Shown here piece by piece: positions 49,462 to 62,316 of a stretch of DNA of 64,000 bases. This DNA is from Polydactylus sextarius (taxonomy: Eukaryota > Chordata > Actinopteri > Polynemidae). Both the position numbers and the translations under genes were made by a program. The stretch covers positions 3,303,501-3,367,500 of the forward strand of contig CM028924.1 in NCBI GenBank assembly GCA_016801845.1, given 5' to 3'. Position 1 is the stretch's first letter. Each line of letters opens with the position of its first letter. The notes beneath the pieces are model-generated. The model was not told where the DNA came from, did no database searches, and was given only the letters and a program-made list of their open reading frames with translations.

Positions 49462-52400
49462 CTAATGAGAAAATAAATATAAATATCAAATGTGATAATA
49501 TGATCGATCATTTGCTGATAGTTTTTAGGCAGTGTTAATCTTTTACTATAGCGGCACCTAGAGGTGACAGGAAAGTTTGCAGCCAGTTGAATATTACTTA
49601 CCTCGTCCTCTACAAGGAAAAAAAAGTATACAGTACATATTTAAATAAACTAAAATATACTCAAATACAAGAAAGAACAGTTCAATGCGTATTTTTAAAT
49701 ATAAAGGCTGCAGAAATAATGTAAATGCATTCCCTCATCTGCAATATCAGTTTAAAGAAAAACATATAATATAATTGTCAATAAATTGCCAATAAATAAT
49801 ATATTAGTTGACAAGTATAGTAAGTGTACCTAAGTTAAATATACTTTTAAATGATCAAAACTGAAGTTTTTAGTGGTAAATAACTGTGACACTATAAGTA
49901 AAAGTAAGATAAAACAGTTTTTATAAACAAATCCACGTCAGTGACCTGGCGTGGCGGATGGAGGCGATGGCGTTGCTGAACTCGCTGTCGATGCTGCGAC
50001 AGTTGTAAAACTCCTGGTAGGCGTGACGTGACGAGCCCTGGTACTCGATGCGGCTGATGCGGCAGATGCCCACGATGAGGATGATGAGCATGAGGACGAA
50101 GGCCACGCACAGCGCCCCGATGATGATGTAGAGGGAGTGGCGTGGCATGTTGGTCAGAGTGACCTCAGTGTGCGCCGGCTTCCACTGCAAATCTGACACA
50201 CACAAACACACACACAGAGTCACGCAGCTTTCTACACGTTTCAGATTAGATTAACCTCTGAACACATCTTTTCAGCCTGACTTACAGATCTCACAGCCGG
50301 GTCCCACCCACCCCTGATGACAGTGACAGGTGAAGCCGTTTGGTTGGTCGATGCAGGTGCCTCCATGGTGACACGGGTTGCTCTCACACTCGTTGATGTC
50401 CACCTCGCAATTCTCTCCTGAACAGGTGAAGTTGTATTTAGTAACAACTAGAGCAACAAAGTCCAGAGCAGAAACTAAAGCTGTGTTACAGTATCTTGAT
50501 TAATAACTCAGTTGTTTTCAAACCTAGGAGCAAATTTTATAAAGAAAAAGCAGACGATGTGATGCGTCACAATTATCTCACTGAAGACATAACTGCAGTG
50601 GTTGGTCTGTCGCCTCACAGCAACAAGGACTTTCTCCACTACTACTACTACACAGCTACTCTTACCTACCTGGTATTTATCCTGACCTCACCCACAGTTA
50701 CTTGGACTAACTCACGATCCTTAAAGAATAAGTGATATAGCAAATCTTTGGATGAATCTTTCCATTTCATCTTTTCTTTGAATATTTCACAGAAAACCTG
50801 AGTCATCCTCTTCTATCCTGAATCATGATCATCATACTAACAGGCAGCCGGTCCACGGGCTGTCAGGCTGATTATGTTAGCGGCTCTCACCCAGGTATCC
50901 AGGTGGGCAGACGCAGGAAGCATTGAGTCCTGTGCTCTCACAGCGCCCTCCGTTCTGGCAGTGCATCTTCAGACATGGATCCTTGTAGATTTCACAGTGT
51001 CTGCCTACACACGCAAACACACACGTACAGTTGAATATGTATAATAAATTATCTTCATCATTAAAACGATAACAAACTCAACCACCTACGTGTGAACCTA
51101 CCTTGAAATTGAGGCGTACAGACGCACTCGTAGGCATTGATCAGATCCCTACAGGTGGCGTAGTTCTGGCAGGGGGCAGACAGACACTCATTGTACTCCT
51201 CCTCACAGTACAAGCCATGGTAGCCTTAATCAGACACACAAGCACACACACGGTATATATTAATAATACAGTCTTAAAAAGATACGAACACGTGACTCTG
51301 CTGCAGTACTGTAGCACCACATCAGAGGAGATTTCAACCATTATTTATCAAGGAAAGGTTTTGCTGAAAGTGCACGCCGTTTTAGCTGCGACAGCACTTT
51401 GTATTATTCATTCTGTTGGTCAGCTGGACCTAAGAAATTCTAATAAGTTTGCTTTAGATGGGGCAGTTTGTGTAACGTGGGCAAACTTATGTAATGTGTA
51501 ACTACATACTTGTTTAGTCAGAGTCTCAATATTAAGAGATCAATCACACTGACACTTCACATTCAATGAGTAAAGGTTTAGTATTATTAGTGCATGAAAA
51601 TGCAATAACACAATGTGTATGAATATATTGGAAGCCTAATATTTTTGTGACTGATGTTCAGTGGAGTTGGACATGAGGTCAGTTGACATGCAGTGCACTG
51701 TGTTTTCCATAGGATGGCAGCTGTGTACTGAAGCAGACTGAAGCTGCAACATCTGAAAATATGTTCAGTGCACGAGTGACAGAAAAATCATATTTCTCTT
51801 CTATTTCTCTTCAATAATAGAACAACATGTGATGTAATTCTATCTGTTTATCAGCTTTAAGAGCACAGGTAAGGACTGAAAGATAAGTCAAGCGTCAATA
51901 GTTGTTTAGCTCTGAAACAGAAGAAGGCGGGTAGCTGTGATGTCTGTACAGGCGTTAATCTAATATTGTACATTCATACCTGTTCACATTCCCAACTGAA
52001 TCACTACACTTCACAGAAAATGTTCTACCGTCAACATGAGAAGAAACCAAAGTCACCAGAGGACCAATGTCTCTCGAGTCCCTAAGACTGGTGTTCAAAT
52101 CTGTTTTCATTAAATCTGCTCCTACTCTGACTGACTGAATTTCTCACTTGGGTCCCAGTGCTGACAAAGTTTCAACAAACCCTCCTTGTGCCACTGCTAA
52201 TGTGTGTTTGGGGAAAGAGCGAAGGGGAATTAATGAGGAACCCAGTTAGAGCCTCTAGGGTCCTCACAGTGAAATGCCAGTGAAATGTCAAGTGCCTTTC
52301 CAAGACTCTGTTTGGTTTCCGTGGGCTGGCAGCTTCTCATGTGAACCTGATTACAGGAAACTGGAGGACGGATCCTTGTTCATATCAACCTCCCCAGCAG

Positions 52401-52754
52401 CTTTTATTTCATCCAGCTAGCAGCCATTTACACAACACTCACACACTTACACGAGGCAGGCAAACGCACAAAATACTGTAGTCATGCATCATACAGATGC
52501 AAATTTTCAGACACACAGTAACTCGTACCTCAGACACCAGCTGGCGTTTTGTCGTGGTGAAGAAAAGGTCAGTTCTAGTCTGAAACATCATGCCTGTGTG
52601 TGTGTTCACTGTAATTTCTGAGATGCTAATTGTAAATCACCAATTTGATTAATCCCATTAGACAGGACTGTCTGAGTAGAGACATTTGATTGGATGGCAG
52701 CATCTGCCCAACTGGCATAGTTATAGACTCAGACAATAGACTGGGAGTCCTATG

Positions 52755-52816
<62 letters not shown>

Positions 52817-55800
52817 TGCAAGGCTTCACCATAGCAACCAGACAACAGAGGATGAGGGAAATGAGGTGAGGTAAACTGCAGGAACATAAAAATGAAGAAG
52901 GACAAAAGGACAAGAAGAATTAGAGAAAAGAAAGAAATGAACATCTGAAAAAAAAAAAAAAAGGCTGCGAATGTGATGAAAAAAACTGGAAAACTGTAGA
53001 AACTGTAGACGTCTGCTCTGAGAAAGGACACAGCAAATGTGAAAGCAGCAGAAGAATATGAAGTATGGTGGGTTTATTAAAACCAACAATAAAGGTTTTT
53101 CACTACCACAGACAGACTTGTGCACTGAGGTGTTGTGTGTTGCCAGATTTCTACCACAAATATGAACATATAATGGTCCGATACCACCTCCAGATCGTAG
53201 ACAACAAAGAAGCCGTCTGAAAACTGAGACTGTATCGTTCAAACTGGTTTTTACAGGTTTGGAAAAACATGTTTTCACTGCTCATCTGGCTGTGATTCCA
53301 AATCTAAAACAATAAAAAAAGGAAAAGCTGAGCAGTGATTCATCTCTGACCTGCAGAGACTACCATCAAGATAAATAACAACACAAGCTGCCAAACATGA
53401 TTTAAAGTTTGCATATGTTCCCAGTTAAAGCCATATTGTTGCAGAAGCATGAACATCAGATCAACAACAAAGCCAGTAACTGGACTTATCACTGACATTT
53501 GATTGACACATTGTGTAAAAAAAATAAATAAATAAAAGAGAAAAAAGAAGCATGTCGTGTTGATGTGTTTGTTTTTTGGACTGAGAAAGTGATATATCTC
53601 ATCATCCCAGGAAAATAATTGAAAAACACATGATAAGTCATCGTTCCACTCAATTGATTTCATCACGAAGGCATCGGCACCGGCGCCACAATCATAAGAT
53701 AAGTCATTCAGACAGACCGTGTTTACTGCTCCTCTGAGTATGACTCAGTTGAGCTGAGTTGATGCTACAACTCACTATGACTTTTGTTATCAGTAACTTT
53801 TAATGTGAAGACTGTAAAGTCAGACTTAGTTCTCAGAAAGTTCAAAGTGGACATGGATGGATGACTGGATGAGCTTTTAATGACGTGCTGTGGTATTTTG
53901 AATGTATTTGTCAATAGGGCATATTGGTGGGGGTGAACCTGCTGTGGCATGAATGTTTGTGGAAAAATTTGACAACCACTCATTCTCAGTCTGTCTTAAA
54001 ATAGATGGGAAAAAAACAAGAGTCATGTGAATTGCTGATATTGTCCAGTGATTAAACGATTTTAAATTTGTCATCTAACGCTTCATTTTATTATTTAGAC
54101 TCTGTGCAATAAACAACTTAAATAAAGTGAGCCGTCTCACCTCCACGTGACTTTGACTAAATTTGGCTCAGCGATGCTTGCAGCAGTCTGACATCAGAGG
54201 TCACAGCAGCACCTTAAAATCCTTATTAAAACCATCAATTACCACGACGTCTGACTCTGCAGCTCACCTGGGACACAGAGACACCTGTAGCTGTTGCCTA
54301 CGCTGCGGCAAACCCCATGAGCGCACGGGTTCAGGGCACAAAAATCCACAAGCTGTGCACAGGTGGGGCCGGTGAACCCGGCTGTGCAGCTGCAGCCAAA
54401 CCCCAGGGGACCGGGGCCCTGAGCGTAGCACGTCCCGTTATTGTGACAGGGGCTGGAGGCGCACGGGTCCACCTTCTGTTCACATGTAGCTCCCTGATAT
54501 CCTGCAAGAGAAGGACAGAGACATGATGAGAAACTAACACAAATACGGTTTCTGTAATATCCTTCATATGTTTGGGAGTAAACAGAGGCTCTGGAAAGAA
54601 GGAAATGCTGCCAGGACCTTTGAAGTTATTTACAACTGTTTACAAAATCACATATTGTACATGTGTGCAATATAAACACTTTGAACACAAAGCTGAGGTG
54701 CAGGTGCATAACCAGTTTTACAAACAAAATATTGATGAAACGTGTTGAACTACAGGCAACAAGGAGGAGGATGAGTGGCACGTCCATCATGGGGTTAAAC
54801 TGCATCTATTCTTCAGCCCATCAGCCCAAGTGTCATCAGATCCAGTGGTAGTATTAAAAAGCTATTTCATTACCAGTCCAGAATAAACTTAACTGTTCAA
54901 GTACTTCAAGTACTTTTCTCTCCTAAATTAACTTCAGTTGAAGAACTTCAAAAGACATGCTAACTTCTATAGATATTAGCATGCTAACCAGCTAGTCCTG
55001 GCCTATCTCATCAATTTCCATATATTAAAACTTCCTGTCTTGATGAGCTGAAACAAATCAGATTTGGCAGCAGAGACAACTTTGGAGGGGAAAAAAATGG
55101 TGGGTTTAGTTGTACACAAGAGATTTTCTGTCAAATATATGATGAGTTTTGAATGCAAACAAGACTCTTCTCCCAAAATTGTTGAAGTGTTATTAACACT
55201 AAGTGACTGTTCAGAGGAAGTTGTGACGGCACCGATCAAAGATGATGTGTTGGTTTGATTCATCATCTACCAACGAAAGTCATTACCTCAAGCATTTTTA
55301 ATGTTATTTCCATCATCCTTTTCTCTGTTGCTTGAGTTAAAGCATATTAACAGAAAATGAATTCCTCTTGTTGACAGGAAAGACTAATTACTCTGTTACA
55401 CCAGTATCTGTTGCAGGAGGTGGAAGTGTTTCTGTCGTGTTTTTACTGTGCGACAATGCCCATGGGCTCCATTTCCCTTTGCGGGTGACTGGTTTTGTGC
55501 CGAAGCCACTGGTTTCCTCTTCACCTCCTCTCATTATCTGATGAACCTCTGCTTCTTTCACCTATCCTTTTCTAAAAATAAGTTTGTCTCTTCACCCCAT
55601 CGCCTCCTCCTGGCTTCACCTCCTTTTAGAGCAGCCATTATACTGCTGCACTATGCACATGAACATACCATGCAGTGACATAGAGTGTGTGTGTGTTTTG
55701 TTCCTCTGATTTACAGTAACATTGGTTGTTAAACCTTGTGCTGACTGTACCAGAGTGCACACTCCATTGAGCTAATGAAGAGATCTCTCTCAAGTATCCA

Positions 55801-56977
55801 TTGATCTGCACGACTTTATTTCACTGTGTGATGAGGACATCTATCATTCAGCAGCAAAGAGAGAGAAAGGAGTAATCTGCAGCAGTCAAGGCAAAATCGC
55901 ACCCAAAGCTGTCTCCTCCGTCCTCTCTGCATCCTCTGTCTCGTTCTGCTTCGTCCTTTCACTCTTCTGTCTCCTTCCAAACCCCCCTCATCTCTTCATC
56001 CCTCTTCCTTTTTCTCTTATATGCTTGCAAATACACACAACACATGCAAACAAACAAGCTTTTGCATAATTGAATTTTATGATTTGTATTTGTTCTGTCG
56101 TGGTTTAATCCCCTGTTTTCCCTGCTCTGTTTAGCAGCACATCTGAGTCTTAAGTTATCAGTTTTCTCCTTCTATTCTTAGCGTATATGTTTGTACATTT
56201 AGATACTGTATCTAAAGATTCACAAACACACACACACACACACAATGTGATATGAGACCTGGTTGACATGGAGGAGTCTGTTCATTTCTGCTGCTGGCAT
56301 TCAAACCTGCCAAAATTATATTAAAAAAAAGCGTTAACAGTTTAAATTTAGCTTGCTGGCACGCTCCACCGCCCTGCTGGATGTGACTGGAGGCATTCAC
56401 AGCACTGACACTCACGCTTTCTCCTCTGTCAGTTTGTGTATGTGCGAGAAAAATAAAAAAAAAGGTAAAATGAAGATGAAGTAAACTTCAAGTCAGTGTG
56501 CTGAAGAGTCGAAGCATATCCATGAAAATCAAATTCATGGATGTCACGCAGCTGTGACTTCCTCCTCACTGTCTTTTGGTTAAATTAAAATAGATCATTA
56601 TAATCAACTTCTTTGTTTTATTCTAAAGAGCTGGCATCGTATAGTCTCTCGCTCAGTTATGTTATTAAAACCTGTATAAAAAATACCTTAACGTTACCAT
56701 TGTGGTAAAGTTTTCTCTGAGAAAAATGTATTTGTTATTTTAATTTTTTGATTTTTTTTTTCTGGAGAAATTCAGCAGGTGAAAATATTACCTGCTATCT
56801 CTGCAGGCTAAATCTACAATCCCAGAGTTGATATCTCTCTGATGACAGCTGCTACAGTTGTCACGTCATCCATCATTTTATTTATTGCCTGTGTCTGTAC
56901 AGGAACACAGCAAGAAAAACTGAGGCTGATGATTTATGAGGTGGGAGCATAGATCCTAGCAGCATGAAGACTATGTG

Positions 56978-57067
<90 letters not shown>

Positions 57068-57528
57068 TGTGTTAATTTGGTCTTTTGAGTGTGTTTACAC
57101 GACTTTGCCTATGGAGGACACTGCTGCACAAACAGTCATAATTATAAAGCGTTTTTACTCTTTACTGTTCCTGAGAAAGAAGAGGGAAAAAAAAAAAAAA
57201 AAAAAAAACGCTGACATTTGACAAAAATGCTACAAACAAAAGAGACGAGGATCTGGTCCTGAGGGAAACGAACGCCGCAGGAGGAACAAATGTCTCTGTC
57301 CTTTCTACACAAAGGATTCTTATTAATGAAAGATTAAACGTTTCCTTCTACTTTATATTTCTTTACTTCTTTACTTTTATGTTTTTTTTCAAAAATGCAA
57401 TTGATAAAAACATCGCTTCCACTTCTGATTATTTTCCCAGAGGACGTGTTATTCAGACCTTGAACCCGTCGTCCTTCTGTGATATGTTAATCACTGTCTT
57501 CAGTCTCTTCATCTTAATGTGTTTCTAT

Positions 57529-57566
<38 letters not shown>

Positions 57567-60500
57567 AACAAACAAACAAACAAACAAACTCAGTTATTTT
57601 ATTCTGAAGCTGTAAGAAGGAGAGTGTTTGTTTATGCAGTGTGTTCTCTCTTACAGCAGCGTCCGAGTGTTGTTCAGCATCCTGATTCACTTATTGATCC
57701 ATCACTTGTTAAACTGCATGTCCTATGCTGAGACATCCTTTCTATGGATTTCCCATCTTGAATTTATATGTGAGGATCGATCCTCTTCTTTTTTTTTCTT
57801 TTTTCTTTCCTGTTCACTTACTGATTATTTCTGATGCAAACAAACTGCTGCCGCTGCTGCAACGTCGAACACATCGAGTTTTCAGCTCCGACTTCATCAT
57901 CTGACGACGATTTTGTTGGATTATTCAATAAACCTTGTTCTTCTTAGCAGATATTTTGAGTCTCAACAGTTAAACAGGAAACCTGATCCACTGCAGTGTA
58001 ATTTGTTTGTAAATAACTCACTCAGGTCATTTCTCAAAAAAAAGTTTCCTCAGACACAGATTTATCCAATAATCCCCATGAACAATCCCCTCACGTTAAT
58101 TAAAAGGTGCTAACATTATTCTCTGCACTGTTTCTCTCATTTTATGGAAATAAACACACAACCAGAAGATTATGAATTCCTCTCCCCATTGGAGACCTTG
58201 TTTTTTTTTTTTTTTTTTGGCAGCTTCACATTAATAATAAAATGAAGTGTAGCCATGTGAGCGCGGTTTTCTCCAGATCAAGTATTAACTGACCGCTGGG
58301 AGCTGTACCTGGAACAATGAAACAAGCTCCCTGTTGTGTTTTACAACCATCTGCTGATACTTTATTTATGTAGCAAGCTGCATCGTTACCTAAACTTTTT
58401 TTTTTTTCCACTGTATTCTGTATTTATACGTGTGCACAGACGTGTGTGTTCATCGCAAACTATATTGTTGAGAAATGCTGTTTCGGCAGAAGTTTTGCGG
58501 TCACAGATTTCCCTGGAGAGGCTGATGCAGGTCACCGAGGCTATGAAGACTAATTGGAATAGAGGAGGGAGGGGAGGGGTTTAAATTAAGCATCTGCATG
58601 GCACAGATACTGTTAAACATGCAGCAGAAATGCAGATCGTATGACTGGATTCAAACAGCTGAAGAATACACCATGTGATGCATATTTATTTCAGGTTATA
58701 TATGCTCTTTTCCTTGAAAGTTTGCTTGGGTAAAAATGCATCAGATTTTATTTGTTCCTCTATATTTAAAACGCTTCTGTTATAGGCAAACACAACTTTT
58801 TTTTTTGGGCGTCTCTACCTTCAGGACAGTAGCACCTGGGTCCCGCCAGGCTGCTGAAACAAGTGGCTCCATTTTTGCAGGGCTGAGAGAGGCAGTGGTC
58901 AACCAGCAACTGGCAGCGTTCTCCTTCATAACCTGAGAAAACACACGTTCAAATCACTGACTACTTGATTCATTACGTTTGGTCGAATGCAACGAAAAGC
59001 AAACGGTTTCTACTGGGTCGTCTGAGAATCTGGAACCTTTTGACATTTCCTGTTTCATGCTGCAGCATCTACCTTCACCTTGCCTTTTATACTGAACCCT
59101 GTCTCCAATGTCTTTATCTGAATTTGATTCCAAAACTGTTACATAATCCTTAATAAAGAAATATTAAAATAAGTCATCAAAGTGAACTGATTTGAATTCT
59201 GTTTTCTGTTTACACCTTTTTGTTTATCAGTCATTCAAGGAGAACTCAGAAGGACGATTCCTTTAAAGAGAAGCATCGGAGCATCAGTGGTCACCTCTGA
59301 CATTTAACTTCCTACCAGAGGCGCATGTTTCGAGTCCCTGTCCTAAAATGAATCTGACAAGATCAAAGGTTCAGGCAAACACTGGGTTTCATTCTTCACA
59401 TCTACACAGCTTTAATCAATCCAACAGTCTACACAGTCAGACAGTCTGGCCTTCCACACCCATGACACACAAGATCTCAGACAGTCCTGAAATAAACACA
59501 TCGAAGCGCCTGAGAACATGAAAAATGGCCGACATGGACACATACCTGGAGGGCAGCTGCACGTGAAGTTGCGTCCTTCACCTCCTTGTCTAACGTCAGT
59601 GCAGGTACCGTTGTTGCGACAAGGTCGGTGGTGGCAGGCGTCAAACTCCTCACAGAAGATTCCCGTGTAGCCGTCCTCACACTCGCAGAAAAAAGTGCTC
59701 TGAGAAACACAGATTTGAAACTTTACTTTGCTTTATCACAGTGATGCATTGTACTATTGTTATACGATATGAAGTAAGAGAAAATACTTTATATAAATCA
59801 CTTTCTCCTAAGTTGCTCCCCCCAAAAAAAATTTATTTGATGACCACTTGTTTCTGCAAAATTTTTTCCTCATGTGTCCATCAGCCTCTTTAACACTGAA
59901 GCTCAAATGTTGAGTCTTGAGGGTTTTATTTTGTTGATTTCTCACCTCAGATGGCTGCGTGATACATTTGCCTTTCCCGGAGCACTGAGGGTCACTGAAG
60001 CTGCTGCCGGGCTCCACGCAGCTGCTGGCTTTCACCGTCAGGTTGAGGCGCAGGGTGACCTCCGGGGCTGTGGGGGCGCCCACACGTAACACACCTACCA
60101 CAGAAGAGTCAGGACCTTCATGAAATATTCATGTACAGTTGTTTTTAATAATAGATACTGCACTGGCAGGTTGCTGTGAAATGTTCCAAAGACTTTCATG
60201 AATGAATGAATCCCACTTGCTTTGATCTCCTGCCTGAACATTAACCTGTTCACTGAGGTATTCATTTTCCTCTCACTGTGAATTGACCATCAGCTTTCAG
60301 CTTGTCCAATACTTTCCCATGAGTCTAAGCTCCACTTTGCGTTTAGTTGTAATAAGTAAATGGTAGCATGCCAAAAAGCTACTTTAACATTTATAAAAAG
60401 GCAACGTTGTTACTCCAAACAAATAGGGGGCAGCATGTTACCAGAAACTCCTATGAATCAAATCAGGGAAATTACATTCTTTGGTTCCTCCTCCCCTCTT

Positions 60501-62267
60501 TCCCCTGATTATTTCACAGTGAGAGAGAGAGGAAGATGTAACGGTGTCAGAAGTAGAGGACAAAACTAAAAATGGATGCTAGGGGAGATTGTCACAGGTT
60601 TTCAGGTTGTCCTACTAGACCGGTGAGTCTAGTAGTAACTGAGGTACACAGTGGTATCATAAGCTGGGTAATATACAAACGTGATAGAACCCAGGGTCTA
60701 TTTTACTACAAATACGAGTCAAATACCTTAGAGATATTCAAGAGATATTTATGTTTTGTTTTCACAACCAAATAGGTAACAATGAAAGTAAATGGGGCAG
60801 TCAGCCAAACGTATCTAAATTGCCATTTTTAACTACTAATAAAGCTCAAAATATCACTTCACTTCAGCAGTAGCATGAATAGGGTCTCTACACATAAACT
60901 CAGTAGTGATAACTTAATAAGTGCCGGTGCTGCGACATTGCTACGTTTGGCTGACTGCCCCACTTACTTTCATTGTTAACTATTTGCTTGTGAAAACAAA
61001 AAATTTAACAAGGTGTTTGACTCGTATTCGTAATGAAATAGACCCTGGATTCATGTTACCCTGGACCATCATTTTAATTGGATACCTCCACAACACATTA
61101 AAGAGGCATCTTTGGCATCAAAGAAACTTTTGAATATTTTAACTAAAACAAACTTAAATGTTGCACCATTTAAAAATTAGCTTGCAGACGTACAGAGCAG
61201 CTAGCATGACTGCACACTCTTTTAGCCTTGTAAGTAAAGGTGACAAAACAGATTTTACATGATCTTTCTCCCAAAAGTACGCTTTGAAAAATCCAATAAA
61301 TAAAAGTGTTGACAGAGGTAGACAGCGTTTTATTGTGACCAGAAATAGTGTGTGCCTCTCTGTCTTGTCTCTCTGGTCTATAAGTTCAGAACATCTTATT
61401 ATATCTTCTATCAAAGCTGACAGCTACAGGGGCACTTGGACAAAAATAGCCTCATAGTGAATATTAACTGCCATTTTTTAAAGCCTGATCTGAGACCAAT
61501 GAGATGCGAGTTCAGCAGTGACGATACGCTGATGATGTCAGAGTCTCGACCAATCGGACGGGCTGATGAGACGACGCATGCTCTTTTATCACCCGTGACT
61601 AAAATACCATCAGCTCAATGACATCGAATGTTGGACCTGCAGAGTCACTGCTGCTTGTGAATTGTGAAAAAAAAGCACATTGGAAACAATCAGACACAGT
61701 GACGTGTGAAGAAGGAAACGCAATGTCACTGCTCTGCTCCTCCCTCTGGACTGAAGCTTTCCACGACACGCAAGGTCAGGCGGCCTCAGGCCACCGTGCC
61801 CACACATGAAACTTGGTATAATTGCGAGTTTGCACTTGTGGACATTATTCATTCATTGTGTAGTCTGACAGCAGCAGCAGGAGGATAACAACCACGTGTC
61901 TACATCCGATTCCTGCAGTCTGACCTTCATTCTTTCCTCCTCTCTAATCCCTCTCTGTCTCATCTCTTCTTTCCAGTCTTCCTCTTTCCTTATCATCCTC
62001 CTCCCTCCTCTCCTCTCCCACCTCCCATTATCCTCTCACCATTCTGATTTAACTCCCCTAATGTCATCTCCCCCCGTCTGTCTGTCTCTCTCTCTCTAGC
62101 AGTGTAACACAGACAAGCCAAGGTCAGTAGACAGGCAGCGTAGTGAAACAAGCATCAGGTATGTGAAGCACACACAGAGGTCACTGAGCCCTTCAGTCAG
62201 AGTGAGACTCCAGTCACCTCCTCCCTGTCTCCCTCCAGCACCAACAGCAGCTCACCGGTGTTTTTTG

Positions 62268-62316
<49 letters not shown>

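Larger units (their letters stand above)
54502..58818 (-). other. dner: dner intron 7
   Basis: The 4.3-kb intron contains a (TA)42 tract (56979-57062), a compound CA/CAAA repeat (57531-57589) and poly-A/T runs. I see no internal exon. Confidence 0.85.

Noticed and set aside
49553..49575. Second CTCF-like motif near the dner 3' end (CACCTAGAGGTGACAG)
   Set aside because: Too many departures from the core consensus, unlike the site at 45848.
49602..49609. 8-nt version of the dner microexon
   Set aside because: It would shift the frame and destroy the conserved C terminus, so the 6-nt form is preferred if the exon is real.
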